This document shows positions 14,416 to 21,530 of a stretch of 21,530 nt of DNA, one piece after another. The first letter of the stretch is position 1, and every line of letters starts with the position of its first letter. The notes beneath the pieces are model-generated. The model did not search any database, had not been told where the DNA came from, and worked only from the letters and a program-made list of their open reading frames with translations. A program made the position numbers and the translations under genes. The stretch spans positions 1 to 21,530 of the forward strand of contig CALVTV010000101.1 of assembly GCA_944363005.1 (NCBI GenBank), given 5' to 3'. The stretch comes from an uncultured Clostridia bacterium (GTDB taxonomy: Bacteria > Bacillota > Clostridia > Christensenellales > Aristaeellaceae).

Positions 14416-14548
14416 GACCCGTCAGGTTACGCTTCGCTCCCTGACTACTTTCTTTATAAATGCTTCGCGATGGGGAACGTTGGGGCGGCTGCCCCAAACC
14501 CTGCCTGAGGGATTTCATCCCTCAGACTCCCAACTTCGCTTCGCTCCG
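14416..14548 (-). repeat. Dispersed hairpin-rich repeat, copy B (inverted relative to A)
   Basis: The reverse complement matches copy A through the GAAGCGAAG..GGGAGTC, GAGGGAT..ATCCCTC, TTTGGGGC..GCCCC, AACGTTCCCCA and AGTCAGGGAGCGAAGCG..CCTGACGGGTC blocks in the same order, with small substitutions and 1-bp indels. The least conserved part is the AT-rich 25-30 bp before the last block. It sits downstream of the GH2 gene, so copies A and B bracket that gene in opposite orientation. Confidence 0.75.
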
Positions 14549-14607
14549 GTTTCAAGCGAGCGGGCCTTGACGCAGGAAAAATCAAATCCCCCCTGTTTTC
14601 CTCAGAA

Positions 14608-14636
14608 TTGACAGCCACGTTTTCTGGTCGTATAAT
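14608..14636 (+). promoter_or_regulatory. Perfect consensus promoter of the NAGPA operon
   Basis: TTGACA (14608-14613), a 17-bp spacer and TATAAT (14631-14636) are exact sigma-A consensus. The start is expected near 14643. The 60-base leader contains a hairpin CGGAGC-GGT-GCTCCG (14658-14672) just before the GAGGGAGGA ribosome site. Such a promoter suggests strong or housekeeping expression. Confidence 0.9.
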
Positions 14637-14702
14637 AGAAATAGTTGTGTTCATATACGGAGCGGTGCTCCGAAACTTTCGAGGGAGGATTCCCCGCATA
14701 TT

Positions 14703-15878
14703 ATGAAACCCCTGGATCAATTCAAGCGCACCCCGATGCGGCGCTACGACCGCGCTCCCCAGCAGGAGGGACGCATTGAGCACGCAGGCCGCTTTAAAAA
14801 ACGCTATTTTGACCTGCCCGCGCCGGTGGAGACGTCTGGGCGCCTCTTGCCGGGCATCCTCTGCGGACTGATGGTGCTGCTTTGGTGCAACGCCAGCGCG
14901 CCGCTGACCGATGTGCCGGACGTGCAGACGCGCTTTGCCGACTGGGCGCAGAAGCAGAACGAGGAAACCGTCAAGCAGCTGCCCGGCAACACGCCGGAGC
15001 CCGGAACGGAGCTCTACGAGGCCGTGAACTTCAACCAGCAGGAAGTTCAGGAGCAGGTGCAGGAACAGGCCCAAATCACGCCGGAACCCCAGGTGCAGGA
15101 GGAAGAGGGCTCGCAGTTCAAGCACTATGAGCCGGGCGAATTGACGTACAACACCGAGCGCATGAGCGTTTCCATCGAGCAAAAGCAGAAGGACGGCATG
15201 ACCTATTTCGTCTGCGACATCAAGCTCACCGACGTCAGCCAGCTGCGCACGGCCTTTGCCGGCGACTCCTTCACCAGCGGCATCTACGAGGCTGTCTCCG
15301 ACATCGCGGACCGCCACAGCCCCGTGCTCGCCATCAACGCCGACTTCTGCCGCTATCACCGCGACGGCGTCATCATCCGCAACGGCGAACTGCTGCGCAA
15401 GCAGAACATCACCCGCCATCACCTGCTGATTATCGATGAAAACGGCGACCTGTCCGCGCTCACCGACCGCACCGGCAAACAGGGCCTGGTCGCCAACGAT
15501 CTGGAGGAGCAAAACACCTGGCAGACGTTCGAGTTCGGCCCCGTGCTCGTGCAGGACGGCGCGGCGGCGCGATTGCCGGAGTCCTTCTACGTCAACTGCC
15601 ACGACGGATACTACGAGCCGCGCACGGCCATCGGCCAAATCGGCCCGCTGCATTACATCATCATCGTCGTGGACGGCCGGCGCGAGGGCTATTCCACCGG
15701 CGCGAGCATTCCCCAGCTTCAGGAGCTGTTCCTGGAAGAGGGCGCGCAGTTCGCCTTCAACCTCGACGGCGGCGGCTCGACAACGCTCTACTTCCTGGGC
15801 GAGGTCATCAACATGCCCTCCGGCGGCAAGGAACGCTCCGTGAGCGACGTAATCATGTTCATGCCCAACCCCAGCTGA
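14703..15878 (+). CDS. Membrane-anchored NAGPA-domain (phosphodiester glycosidase) protein
   Basis: This 391-residue protein has a basic cytoplasmic N end (1-46), one transmembrane segment (about 47-63), an extracellular Gln/Glu/Pro-rich linker (about 85-145) and a NAGPA domain (about 185-388). The domain hallmarks are VLAINADF, FEFGPVLV, EPRTAIGQ, VVDGRREGYSTGA, FNLDGGGSTT and ERSVSD. NAGPA domains include the mammalian enzyme that uncovers mannose 6-phosphate and bacterial envelope proteins acting on phospho-linked glycans. The likely place is the cell surface, with a substrate such as wall or exopolysaccharide phosphodiesters; that is inference. GAGGGAGGA is about 13 bases before the ATG, longer than usual. 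It is first in an operon with a paralogue 26 bp downstream. Confidence 0.88.
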   Translation: MKPLDQFKRTPMRRYDRAPQQEGRIEHAGRFKKRYFDLPAPVETSGRLLPGILCGLMVLLWCNASAPLTDVPDVQTRFADWAQKQNEETVKQLPGNTPEPGTELYEAVNFNQQEVQEQVQEQAQITPEPQVQEEEGSQFKHYEPGELTYNTERMSVSIEQKQKDGMTYFVCDIKLTDVSQLRTAFAGDSFTSGIYEAVSDIADRHSPVLAINADFCRYHRDGVIIRNGELLRKQNITRHHLLIIDENGDLSALTDRTGKQGLVANDLEEQNTWQTFEFGPVLVQDGAAARLPESFYVNCHDGYYEPRTAIGQIGPLHYIIIVVDGRREGYSTGASIPQLQELFLEEGAQFAFNLDGGGSTTLYFLGEVINMPSGGKERSVSDVIMFMPNPS

Positions 15879-15904
15879 TTTTGATTGACGAAAGGAACCT
15901 GAAA

Positions 15905-16747
15905 ATGAAGAAAGTCCTGGCTTTGCTGCTCGCTCTGAGCCTGACGCTGTGCGCCTCCCTGGCGCTGGCCGCGACCGAGCCCAACAGCAAGAACATCGAA
16001 AACACCATCACCTACGAGAGCGACACCCTGCGCATCACCATCGATCAGTGGTGCTATGCGTTCAACAACACGGATTGCCGCTTCTTCGTCGCCAATGTCT
16101 ACACGACCCGGCCTGATCAGCTGCTCACGGCGTTCGCCGGCGAGGAGTATTCCACCAAAAACGCCGAGGCGACCAGCGAAATCGCCGCGCGCCATGAGGC
16201 CGTGCTCGCCTTCAACGGCGATTACTACAACTACAAGGACAAGTACAACATGATCATCCGCAACGGCGTGCTCTACCGCGACATGCCCTCCACGCGCGAT
16301 TTGTTGCTGGTCTACAACGACGGCACGATGAGCGGCGTGCTGGCGGCGGACCGCCAGGAGGGTATGGGCCAGACGTACATCGATCAGGGCGTGGTGCAGA
16401 GCTTTGAGTTCGGCCCGCTGCTCGTGCTCAACGGCGAAAAGACGCAGCTGCCCGACAAGTACATCATCTACACCAAGGACACCGTGCGCGAACCGCGAAC
16501 CGCCATCGGCCAGGTCGATGCCAACCACTTCGTGGTCATCGTCGCGGACGGGCGGCGCGACGGCTGGAGCGACCTGGGCATGACGCTTCAGGAGATGCAG
16601 CAGGTCTTTGTGGACCAGGGCTGCCACATCGCCTATAACCTGGATGGCGGCGGAAGCGCAACCATGGTGCTCAACGGCGAGCTCGTCAACAAGACCAGCG
16701 GCTCCCGCGAGCGCAACGTGAGCGACATCCTGTATTTCGTGAACTGA
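15905..16747 (+). CDS. Secreted NAGPA-domain (phosphodiester glycosidase) protein
   Basis: This 280-residue exported protein has a signal peptide of about 23 residues (MKKVLALLLALSLTLC..., cleavage near LALA-A) and then a single NAGPA domain. It repeats the hallmarks of its neighbour: VLAFNGDYY, FEFGPLLV, EPRTAIGQ, VADGRRDGWSD, YNLDGGGSAT and ERNVSD. It is thus a paralogue of the preceding gene without the anchor and linker, probably from a tandem duplication. ATG at 15905 is chosen because AAAGGAAC lies seven to eight bases before it and the signal peptide starts there; an in-frame TTG at 15881 would add eight unlikely residues. The Asp-Gly-Gly-Gly-Ser block is intact, so activity is plausible. 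The substrate is unknown. Confidence 0.9.
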   Translation: MKKVLALLLALSLTLCASLALAATEPNSKNIENTITYESDTLRITIDQWCYAFNNTDCRFFVANVYTTRPDQLLTAFAGEEYSTKNAEATSEIAARHEAVLAFNGDYYNYKDKYNMIIRNGVLYRDMPSTRDLLLVYNDGTMSGVLAADRQEGMGQTYIDQGVVQSFEFGPLLVLNGEKTQLPDKYIIYTKDTVREPRTAIGQVDANHFVVIVADGRRDGWSDLGMTLQEMQQVFVDQGCHIAYNLDGGGSATMVLNGELVNKTSGSRERNVSDILYFVN

Positions 16748-16769
16748 GTCAGGCAGAGGAGGTGAGCGC

Positions 16770-17468
16770 ATGCGCTTTTTCGCGAGCATCGCGCTGCTTT
16801 TGCTGCTGCCCGCGCTGGCTTTGGCGGGCGAAGGCGATCCGCTGCTCAGCGGCGATGAGCTGATGGGCCTGGAGGAGAGCTATTGCGCGTTTTTGGATGA
16901 GCTGGGCGACCTGCTCGTCAGCCGCGGCCTGCTCTCCGAGGGCGATTTGCCCGCCTGGCGCGACACGCAGCTGGGCGACTACTTCCAAAATGGCGGTTAC
17001 GGATCGATCCTGGTGACGTACATGCCCGGCGCGATCGACTACGCCCGCGAGGAGGACACGCTGCTCACCCTGCATGCCGAGCTTCCCTGCGGCACGCTGG
17101 AGCTGATCACCGTCCGCCGCTATACCCCGCAGGACAGCACCCTGCCCGGCCTGATGCTCAGCATGAACCTCACCGACGCGCAGGGCATGCCCGTGGACGC
17201 CACCTGGCAGCTGAGCGCGACGAGCGGCCTGTTCCTCAAGTGGGATGCGCTGGGGGGAACGTACGCCAGCGTGGGCGCCAGCGCGAGCAGCGAGGGCGAA
17301 TCCGTCTACTGGAGCGATCAAACGCCCGCGCAAAACGCCAACGACCCGGTCATCACCCTGTCGATGTTCGACGCGCGGACCGGGGAATCGCTCGGGCAGG
17401 CATACCTGACGCTGCGCGTCGATGGCGAGGGCTACCGCCTGGAAGACGGCGCGCTCAGCGGGTCCTGA
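16770..17468 (+). CDS. Secreted protein of unknown function
   Basis: I do not recognise this 232-residue protein. It begins with a signal peptide (MRFFASIALLLLLPALALA, cleavage near residue 19-20). The mature part is acidic, has few cysteines, and from about residue 75 looks beta-rich (SILVTYMPGAIDY, TLELITVRRYTP, PVITLSMFDARTGESLGQAYL). No catalytic motif stands out. AGGAGGTGA directly before the ATG is a very strong ribosome site. It follows the second NAGPA gene by 22 bp and is the last gene before the convergent terminators, so it probably works outside the cell with the two NAGPA proteins. Confidence 0.82.
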   Translation: MRFFASIALLLLLPALALAGEGDPLLSGDELMGLEESYCAFLDELGDLLVSRGLLSEGDLPAWRDTQLGDYFQNGGYGSILVTYMPGAIDYAREEDTLLTLHAELPCGTLELITVRRYTPQDSTLPGLMLSMNLTDAQGMPVDATWQLSATSGLFLKWDALGGTYASVGASASSEGESVYWSDQTPAQNANDPVITLSMFDARTGESLGQAYLTLRVDGEGYRLEDGALSGS

Positions 17469-17499
17469 CCGGACGCCGGTGAGCCAGATCAAAAAAATG

Positions 17500-17539
17500 A
17501 CAACCTCCTGTTGTAGGCTATCCTGCAACGGGAGGTTGT
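17500..17539. terminator. Terminator at the end of the NAGPA operon, likely bidirectional
   Basis: ACAACCTCC (17500-17508) pairs with GGAGGTTGT (17531-17539), and the stem continues inward with one T-G wobble to a CTAT loop, about 18 bp in all. On the plus strand a short TTT follows. On the minus strand the stem is followed by CATTTTTTT. It can serve the plus operon and also back up the tRNA terminator on the other strand. Confidence 0.8.
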
Positions 17540-17570
17540 TTGCGTATGCGGGCGCAACCGGCAGGAAAAT

Positions 17571-17596
17571 AAAAAAACCACCCCCGCGGGTGATCC
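17571..17596 (-). terminator. Intrinsic terminator of the tRNA-Thr gene
   Basis: On the minus strand ATCACCC, loop GCGG, GGGTGGT (one G-T wobble) is followed by seven T residues. It lies 19-20 bases past the encoded CCA of the tRNA. Confidence 0.85.
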
Positions 17597-17614
17597 TACG
17601 GAGGCGACTGCTCA

Positions 17615-17690
<76 letters not shown>

Positions 17691-17700
17691 AACGTAGAGT

Positions 17701-17729
17701 ATTCTATCACATTTCTTCGATTCTGGCAA
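17701..17729 (-). promoter_or_regulatory. Promoter of tRNA-Thr
   Basis: On the minus strand TTGCCA (17724-17729), a 17-bp spacer and TAGAAT (17701-17706) with TGA before the -10. The start would be about four to five bases before the tRNA 5' end. A hairpin CCGAAA..TTTCGG (17747-17763) at the end of the glycosyltransferase gene lies just upstream and lacks a T-run. Confidence 0.75.
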
Positions 17730-17764
17730 GCGTTTTGCGCAATTTTCCGAAATTTCTTTTCGGT

Positions 17765-19045
17765 TTACGCCTTGATTTCGGTCGCTGCGTGGTGGCGAAT
17801 CGGCTTCCACTCCACGCGGCTGAACAGCGCGACCAGCGAAATGGGCACGTACGTCATCATGAACAGCGGGAAGAGCAGCACGTATTGCAGCTTTTTGAAC
17901 GGCCGCTCGCGAATCCGGCGCCATTCGCTGAGCACCGTCAGCACCGCGTAAAGCAGCAGCACGCCGTACATGTTGATGACGGCCTGCGCAATATGGCGCA
18001 GCGTGAGCCGCAACAGGATCATCGCCAGGAAGTGCGGCTTGGTCAGGAAGTTGACCAGGAAAAAGCCGTTGACCAGGCAAACCGCGACCGAAAGCAGCAT
18101 GCAGGGGGCGATGGTCATGAGCATGTCGTAGCAGCAAAAGCGCCGCCCGCCGAGGAAGCAGCCCTTGAGCAGCTGGGGCGCATAGCGCAGGTTGACCTGG
18201 TAAAAGCCCTTGGACCAGCGCATTCTCTGCCGCCAGGACTGGGCAAAGGAGGTGGGCTGTTCGTCGTAGACGATCGCCTGGTCGCACTAGCCGATGCGCA
18301 GGCCGGTCGTGCCGCAGGCCATGGTTAACTCGATGTCCTCGGTCAGCAAATGGAACGGCCAGCCGCCGTTTTGCTCGATGACCCGGCTGGAAACCAGAAA
18401 GCCCGTGCCGGAAATGGCGCAGTTTGTGCCCAGCAGCATGCGCGGATAGTTGAGGAAGCGCGCCTCCCGCAAAAACCAGATCGAATAGGCGGCGGAAATC
18501 CAGTTCGCGCCGAAGTTCTTGGAGTTGCGGTAGCTGGTAATCACGTCGTAGCCCTGTTCAAACGTCGCGTCCATTGCGCGCACGAACTGCGGGTCCACCA
18601 GGTTGTCCGCGTCGAAGACCAAAAACGCGTCGTAATGCGTTTCGGCGTGCTCGAGGCGGATTTTTTTGAACAGCGCGTCCAGCGCGTAGCCCTTGCCGAC
18701 CAGCTCGTGATCGGTGCGCTCGTAGACGATGGCGCCTGCGCGCCGGGCCGTGCCGGCGGTGTCGTCGGTGCAATTGTCAGCCATCACGTAAATGTCCAGC
18801 AGCTCGCGGGGATAATCCTGCGCGCGCAGATTGGCAATGAGGTCCGCAATCACGTTTTCCTCGTTGCGGGCGCAGATGATCGCCGCATACCGGCGCGTGG
18901 GCGCTTCGTTGCGGGCCCTGGCGGCGCGGCGTTTTTCCCATTGTTTCGCGGCCAGTCCCACCAGTGTGAAGACGGCCTGATACAAATAAGCGAGCATCAA
19001 CACAGTGCAGAGTGTTTCGTTGAGCTGGGTCCATGCTCTGATCAT
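17765..19045 (-). pseudogene. Membrane glycosyltransferase family 2, interrupted by an amber codon
   Basis: This is a 426-codon reading frame for a processive-type GT2 that is whole except for TAG at codon 253 (18287-18289). The N part has a TM segment (about 11-30), the nucleotide-sugar fold IICARNEE (56-63), DAD (145-147), GTGFLVSS (213-220) and TED (235-237). Past the stop, in the same frame, it continues CDQAIVYDEQPTSFAQSWRQ and has the QxxRW motif (273-277) and C-terminal TM segments. Relatives read Gly-Tyr-Cys where this reads Gly-stop-Cys, so one base changed a Tyr codon. Without readthrough the product lacks QxxRW and should be inactive. The start at 19045 has AAAGGA seven bases upstream. 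Causes could be a true nonsense mutation, a sequence error or amber suppression. No frameshift is present. Confidence 0.88.
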
Positions 19046-19112
19046 GACGAATTCCTTTCGTGTTCTGTCAAAATGGGATAGGAGTCTGCGCAGTGCGCGC
19101 AGATCTCCATCA

Positions 19113-19141
19113 GTTATACATGCACAAGCGTTGAAAGTCAA
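19113..19141 (-). promoter_or_regulatory. Promoter of the glycosyltransferase gene
   Basis: On the minus strand TTGACT (19136-19141), a 17-bp spacer and TATAAC (19113-19118). The start is expected near 19106, giving a leader of about 60 bases that contains a short CTGCGC..GCGCAG hairpin. An intact promoter suggests the interrupted gene is still transcribed. The rest of 19046-19300 shows no gene. Confidence 0.75.
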
Positions 19142-19300
19142 GCCCCAATCCCCTGATTTCGGGAAGAATCGGCGCAATGCTTCATTTTTTGGGAATTCGT
19201 GTGTGCCCATCGGTCAAAGATCGCGCGCTCAGATCCCGGCAGATTGCCTGAATTTGACGCCTTGCGCCTGCGGCGGTTTGCCCAATTCAGCGGCGAAGCG

Positions 19301-19771
19301 TCATTGAATGCGCACGCGCGTGTGGCCGTCCGTCAGATACAGCGCGTCCGGATACGTCTCCAGCGCGTTGAACTCGAAAAAGACCTCCTTCGCGCCCGCG
19401 TCCGTCATGCCGCGCGCGCCGCAGACCGCGCCCTCCAGAATCCGGCCCGACTCGTCGCAGAGCACGGCCCGGCGCGCCCAGCGCGCGTTGACCGCCGCCG
19501 CGCTCCACATTGCGTCCACGTTGAACAGGCCCGCCGCGTGCCGCCTATCCTCTTCCTGCTGGGCGGCGAGCGCGTCGGCCTTGGGCTCCATGGCGACACA
19601 CAGATACAGCCGCACCGCGCCGAAAATCGCGTGTACGCCCGTGGCAATGCTCTCGCCCAGGTCGGTTTCCTCGCGGCGGTGGTGGGTTCTGGCGCGCGGG
19701 GGTTGCGGGCGCTGCGTTTCTTGCTTGGGGTTGAACAATTTGGGCATCGAAATTCCGCCGAATGTAAACAT
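19301..19771 (-). CDS. Small protein of unknown function
   Basis: I do not recognise this 156-residue protein. It begins MFTFGGISMPKLFNPKQE, then has a basic, Pro/Arg/His-rich stretch (about 18-35). A mildly hydrophobic segment SIATGVHAIFGAVRLYLCVAM (about 41-61) follows, too polar for a certain TM helix. The C-terminal half is alpha/beta and ends in short strands (AVLCDESGRILEGAV, EVFFEFNAL, DALYLTDGHTRVRIQ). There is no signal peptide. The start at 19771 is supported by AGAAGGAGG ten bases upstream. It is a single gene, divergent from the DUF3048 gene and 255 bp before the glycosyltransferase on the same strand. Codon use resembles the neighbours, so it appears to be a real gene. Confidence 0.75.
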   Translation of the reverse strand: MFTFGGISMPKLFNPKQETQRPQPPRARTHHRREETDLGESIATGVHAIFGAVRLYLCVAMEPKADALAAQQEEDRRHAAGLFNVDAMWSAAAVNARWARRAVLCDESGRILEGAVCGARGMTDAGAKEVFFEFNALETYPDALYLTDGHTRVRIQ

Positions 19772-20072
19772 ACTGTGTGTCCCTCCTTCTGTAACGCAAA
19801 TGCCCCGCGGGGGCATAGGGGTGATGCAAGCGGCCCTGTTTTCGGATGCAATTACCTATCTATATCATGTTGACGCAGAAAATTGACAGAACGATTCACA
19901 AATTTCACAATTTTGTAAAAAATACAAAAATATACCACGAAATACAATTCTTTACTCAATCTTGCAAGATCTGTCAGTTTTTATGCGTCTAATGATATAG
20001 AATGATGAACCCACAAAGGATGGCCCCGGACGAATTCGGGAGATGAGAAGACAGAAGGAGGATAATTTGAAC
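19772..20072. other. Divergent intergenic region with palindromes
   Basis: No gene is seen in this 301-bp stretch. It contains a perfect hairpin ATGCCCC-GCG-GGGGCAT (19800-19816) in the leader of the leftward gene and a possible rightward TTGACA (19883-19888) with only a weak -10 (CACAAT at 19906). It also holds a perfect 12-bp palindrome ATCTTGCAAGAT (19959-19970), an alternative -10-like TATAGAAT (19996-20003) and a small hairpin near 20023-20040. The ribosome site AAGGAGG (20055-20061) follows. Which promoter drives the rightward gene is unclear. Confidence 0.6.
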
Positions 20073-21530
20073 ATGAAACGCAAAATTCTGGCTCTGCTCG
20101 TCCTGGTGGTGAGCATTCCGGTCCTGGCGATGGCGCAGGTCAACCCGACGGAAGCCGGGCTGACCGTCAGCGGACAGGCGCAGCAGTTGGGTGCGCCCGC
20201 GAATTATGGCTCGGCAAGCATCACCGTCGCCGTGCCGGCGGACAACGCCGCGCAGGAGGGCATCAACCCCATCACGGGCGAGGCGTACAGCGGAAGCTAT
20301 CAGCCCGTGCTGGTGAACATCGACTCCCATCCCCGGGCGCTGCCGCATTGGGGCGTGGCCTCGGCGGATCTGATCTATGAGCTGCCGATTCAGAAGGACG
20401 GCTCCACACGTCAGCTGGCGCTGTTCATGAGCGAGTATCCGGAAATGGCCGGCCCGGTGCGTTCGGCGCGCATTCCGATGTGTTCGCTTAGGGAGATGTG
20501 GGGCGGCCCGTATTACTTCTTCGGCTATCAGAGCGGCACGACGAGCGTCAAGGAGTGGGTGCAGAAGAACAGCGCGACGGGCAAGTTCTCCTATCCCTAT
20601 GTGGAATTGATGAACAAGCGCATGGGCGAGTGGTATAACCGCACGAACGACGGCAACCACGTCGCGCCCTACAACGTGACGCTGGTGATGAGCAAGGTGC
20701 GCGAGGAATACGCCGTCACGCCCAGCCCGCAGCCGTTCCTCTTCTCGGAAACGGGCCTCACGCGCGGCGAGGACGCGCCGGGCATCATCATCTCCTATAA
20801 GGCGACGAATCCGGCCTACCTGACGGCTTACCAGTACAATGAGGCCACGGGCCTGTACGACCGCTACCGCAACGGCGCGCCGTACACCGATGCGCTGACC
20901 GGCGAGCAGTGCGCGTATGCGAACGTGATCGTGGTGCGCACGGATGTCTCCTTTATGAACAACAACTCCTCCCGCCCGGTCATCCGGCTCAACGGACAGG
21001 GCGTGTGCGAGATTTTCCAGAACGGCAAGTACATCCGCGGCACGTGGGTGCGCGACTGCACCGAGACGAGCGGCCTTGACAACCGCATGATCTTCCTGGA
21101 TGAGAACGGCCAGGAGCTGCCGATGAAGGTCGGCAAGACGTTCATTCAGATCGTGGACAACGAGCAGCCGGTCATCGTGGTGTCCGAATCGGCCATCGCG
21201 GGCAGCGTAGAGCCGCAGGAACAGCGCCTGATCATCGGTGACGGCAAGACGACGACCTCTTCCCAGAAGAAGATTCCCAAGGCCACGGCCACGCCGACGG
21301 TAACCCCGACGGCCACGCCGACAGCGACCCCGGAAGCGACGCCGGAGACGACGCCTGACGGCATGGAGCAGGGCGGCGAAACGACAAACCCGGGTGAGAC
21401 GACGAACCCGGGCGAAACGACAAATCCGGGCGAGACGACAAACCCGGGCGAGACGACGAATCCGGTCGAAACGACGAATCCGGGCGAGACGACAAACCCG
21501 GGCGAGACGACGAATCCGGGCGAGACGACG
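20073..21530 (+). CDS. DUF3048 (YerB-like) exported protein, cut off by the window end
   Basis: The first 486 codons are visible with no stop. A signal peptide (MKRKILALLVLVVSIPVLAMA, cleavage near 21) precedes the DUF3048 region: INPITGEAYSGSYQPVLVNI, ADLIYELPIQKDGSTRQLALF and GPVRSARIPM are its familiar blocks. A C-terminal DUF3048_C-like part follows (SFMNNNSSRPVIRLNGQG..., PMKVGKTFIQIVD), then a Thr/Pro/Ala linker, then Gly-Glu-Thr-Thr-Asn-Pro repeats. YerB of Bacillus has a lipobox cysteine; this one does not, so it is probably secreted or anchored through the unseen C end. ATG at 20073 is 11 bases from AAGGAGG; an in-frame TTG at 20067 is only five bases away and is possible. The function of the family is unknown; a cell-envelope role is usual guesswork. 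Confidence 0.87.
   Translation, partial: MKRKILALLVLVVSIPVLAMAQVNPTEAGLTVSGQAQQLGAPANYGSASITVAVPADNAAQEGINPITGEAYSGSYQPVLVNIDSHPRALPHWGVASADLIYELPIQKDGSTRQLALFMSEYPEMAGPVRSARIPMCSLREMWGGPYYFFGYQSGTTSVKEWVQKNSATGKFSYPYVELMNKRMGEWYNRTNDGNHVAPYNVTLVMSKVREEYAVTPSPQPFLFSETGLTRGEDAPGIIISYKATNPAYLTAYQYNEATGLYDRYRNGAPYTDALTGEQCAYANVIVVRTDVSFMNNNSSRPVIRLNGQGVCEIFQNGKYIRGTWVRDCTETSGLDNRMIFLDENGQELPMKVGKTFIQIVDNEQPVIVVSESAIAGSVEPQEQRLIIGDGKTTTSSQKKIPKATATPTVTPTATPTATPEATPETTPDGMEQGGETTNPGETTNPGETTNPGETTNPGETTNPVETTNPGETTNPGETTNPGETT
21375..21530 (+). repeat. 18-bp tandem repeat encoding Gly-Glu-Thr-Thr-Asn-Pro
   Basis: Eight complete 18-bp units (21375-21518) and 12 bases of a ninth run to the window edge, in frame with the DUF3048 gene. 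Units differ mainly at third codon positions (GAA/GAG, ACA/ACG, AAC/AAT). Unit 6 has GTC for GGC, giving Val-Glu-Thr-Thr-Asn-Pro. A Thr-Pro-Ala-Thr linker precedes it. The array is likely a flexible, possibly glycosylated, surface stalk and is prone to copy-number change. Confidence 0.93.

Larger units (their letters stand above)
14114..14607. other. Gene-free stretch made of repeat elements
   Basis: Roughly 490 bp between the GH2 terminator and the next promoter contain no supported gene. It consists of the two repeat elements listed separately (14162-14347 and 14416-14548) and linker sequence. Short open frames exist on both strands here, but they run through palindromes and lack ribosome sites. 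Confidence 0.7.

Noticed and set aside
14025..14444. Open frame across the GH2 end and the repeats
   Set aside because: It crosses a strong terminator and repeated hairpins and resembles no protein.
21375..21530. CRISPR array
   Set aside because: The 18-bp units are contiguous, in frame and coding, with no spacers.

Overview
The window looks like chromosomal DNA from a GC-rich, Gram-positive-type anaerobe of the Clostridia (Christensenellales or Oscillospirales gut lineages are a guess, not shown). The reasons are strong AGGAGG-type ribosome sites, six good sigma-A promoters that all have 17-bp spacers, TTG used as a start, a DUF3048/YerB protein, tandem NAGPA-domain proteins, a GPH sugar symporter and a tRNA-Thr with encoded CCA. 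No phage, IS transposase, CRISPR or plasmid genes were seen.

Region 1 (about 100-9940, minus strand) is a catabolic cluster. The first unit, read from right to left, is a ferric/putrescine-type ABC importer (binding protein, ATPase, fused double permease), a creatininase-family amidohydrolase, an argininosuccinate-lyase-family C-N lyase and a BadF/N-acetylglucosamine-kinase-type kinase. The last genes are packed with 4-base overlaps or gaps of 2-15 bases. A second promoter right behind the kinase drives malic enzyme and a ROK-family regulator. The members suggest uptake of a small conjugate, amide hydrolysis, fumarate-releasing C-N cleavage, phosphorylation of a sugar-like moiety, and disposal of C4 acid through malic enzyme. 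The substrate is unknown. The leader of the importer operon carries a consensus promoter, a 17-bp inverted repeat pair whose halves are each 13-bp pseudo-palindromes, and a hairpin that displays a Shine-Dalgarno-like loop.

Region 2 (about 9940-14115, plus strand) holds a GPH-family sugar:cation symporter and a cytoplasmic GH2 beta-galactosidase-type enzyme closed by a UUCG-tetraloop terminator. The GH2 gene is bracketed by inverted copies of a roughly 120-bp dispersed hairpin-rich repeat, with a third related element alongside.

Region 3 (14600-17500, plus strand) is an operon from a perfect TTGACA-17-TATAAT promoter. It encodes two paralogous phosphodiester-glycosidase (NAGPA) domain proteins, one membrane-anchored and one secreted, and a secreted protein I do not recognise. 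It converges on a tRNA-Thr(GGT) gene with its own promoter and terminator.

Region 4 (17765-21530) holds a membrane family-2 glycosyltransferase gene interrupted by one in-frame amber codon, a small unknown gene, and a DUF3048 protein that leaves the right edge within an 18-bp tandem repeat encoding Gly-Glu-Thr-Thr-Asn-Pro.
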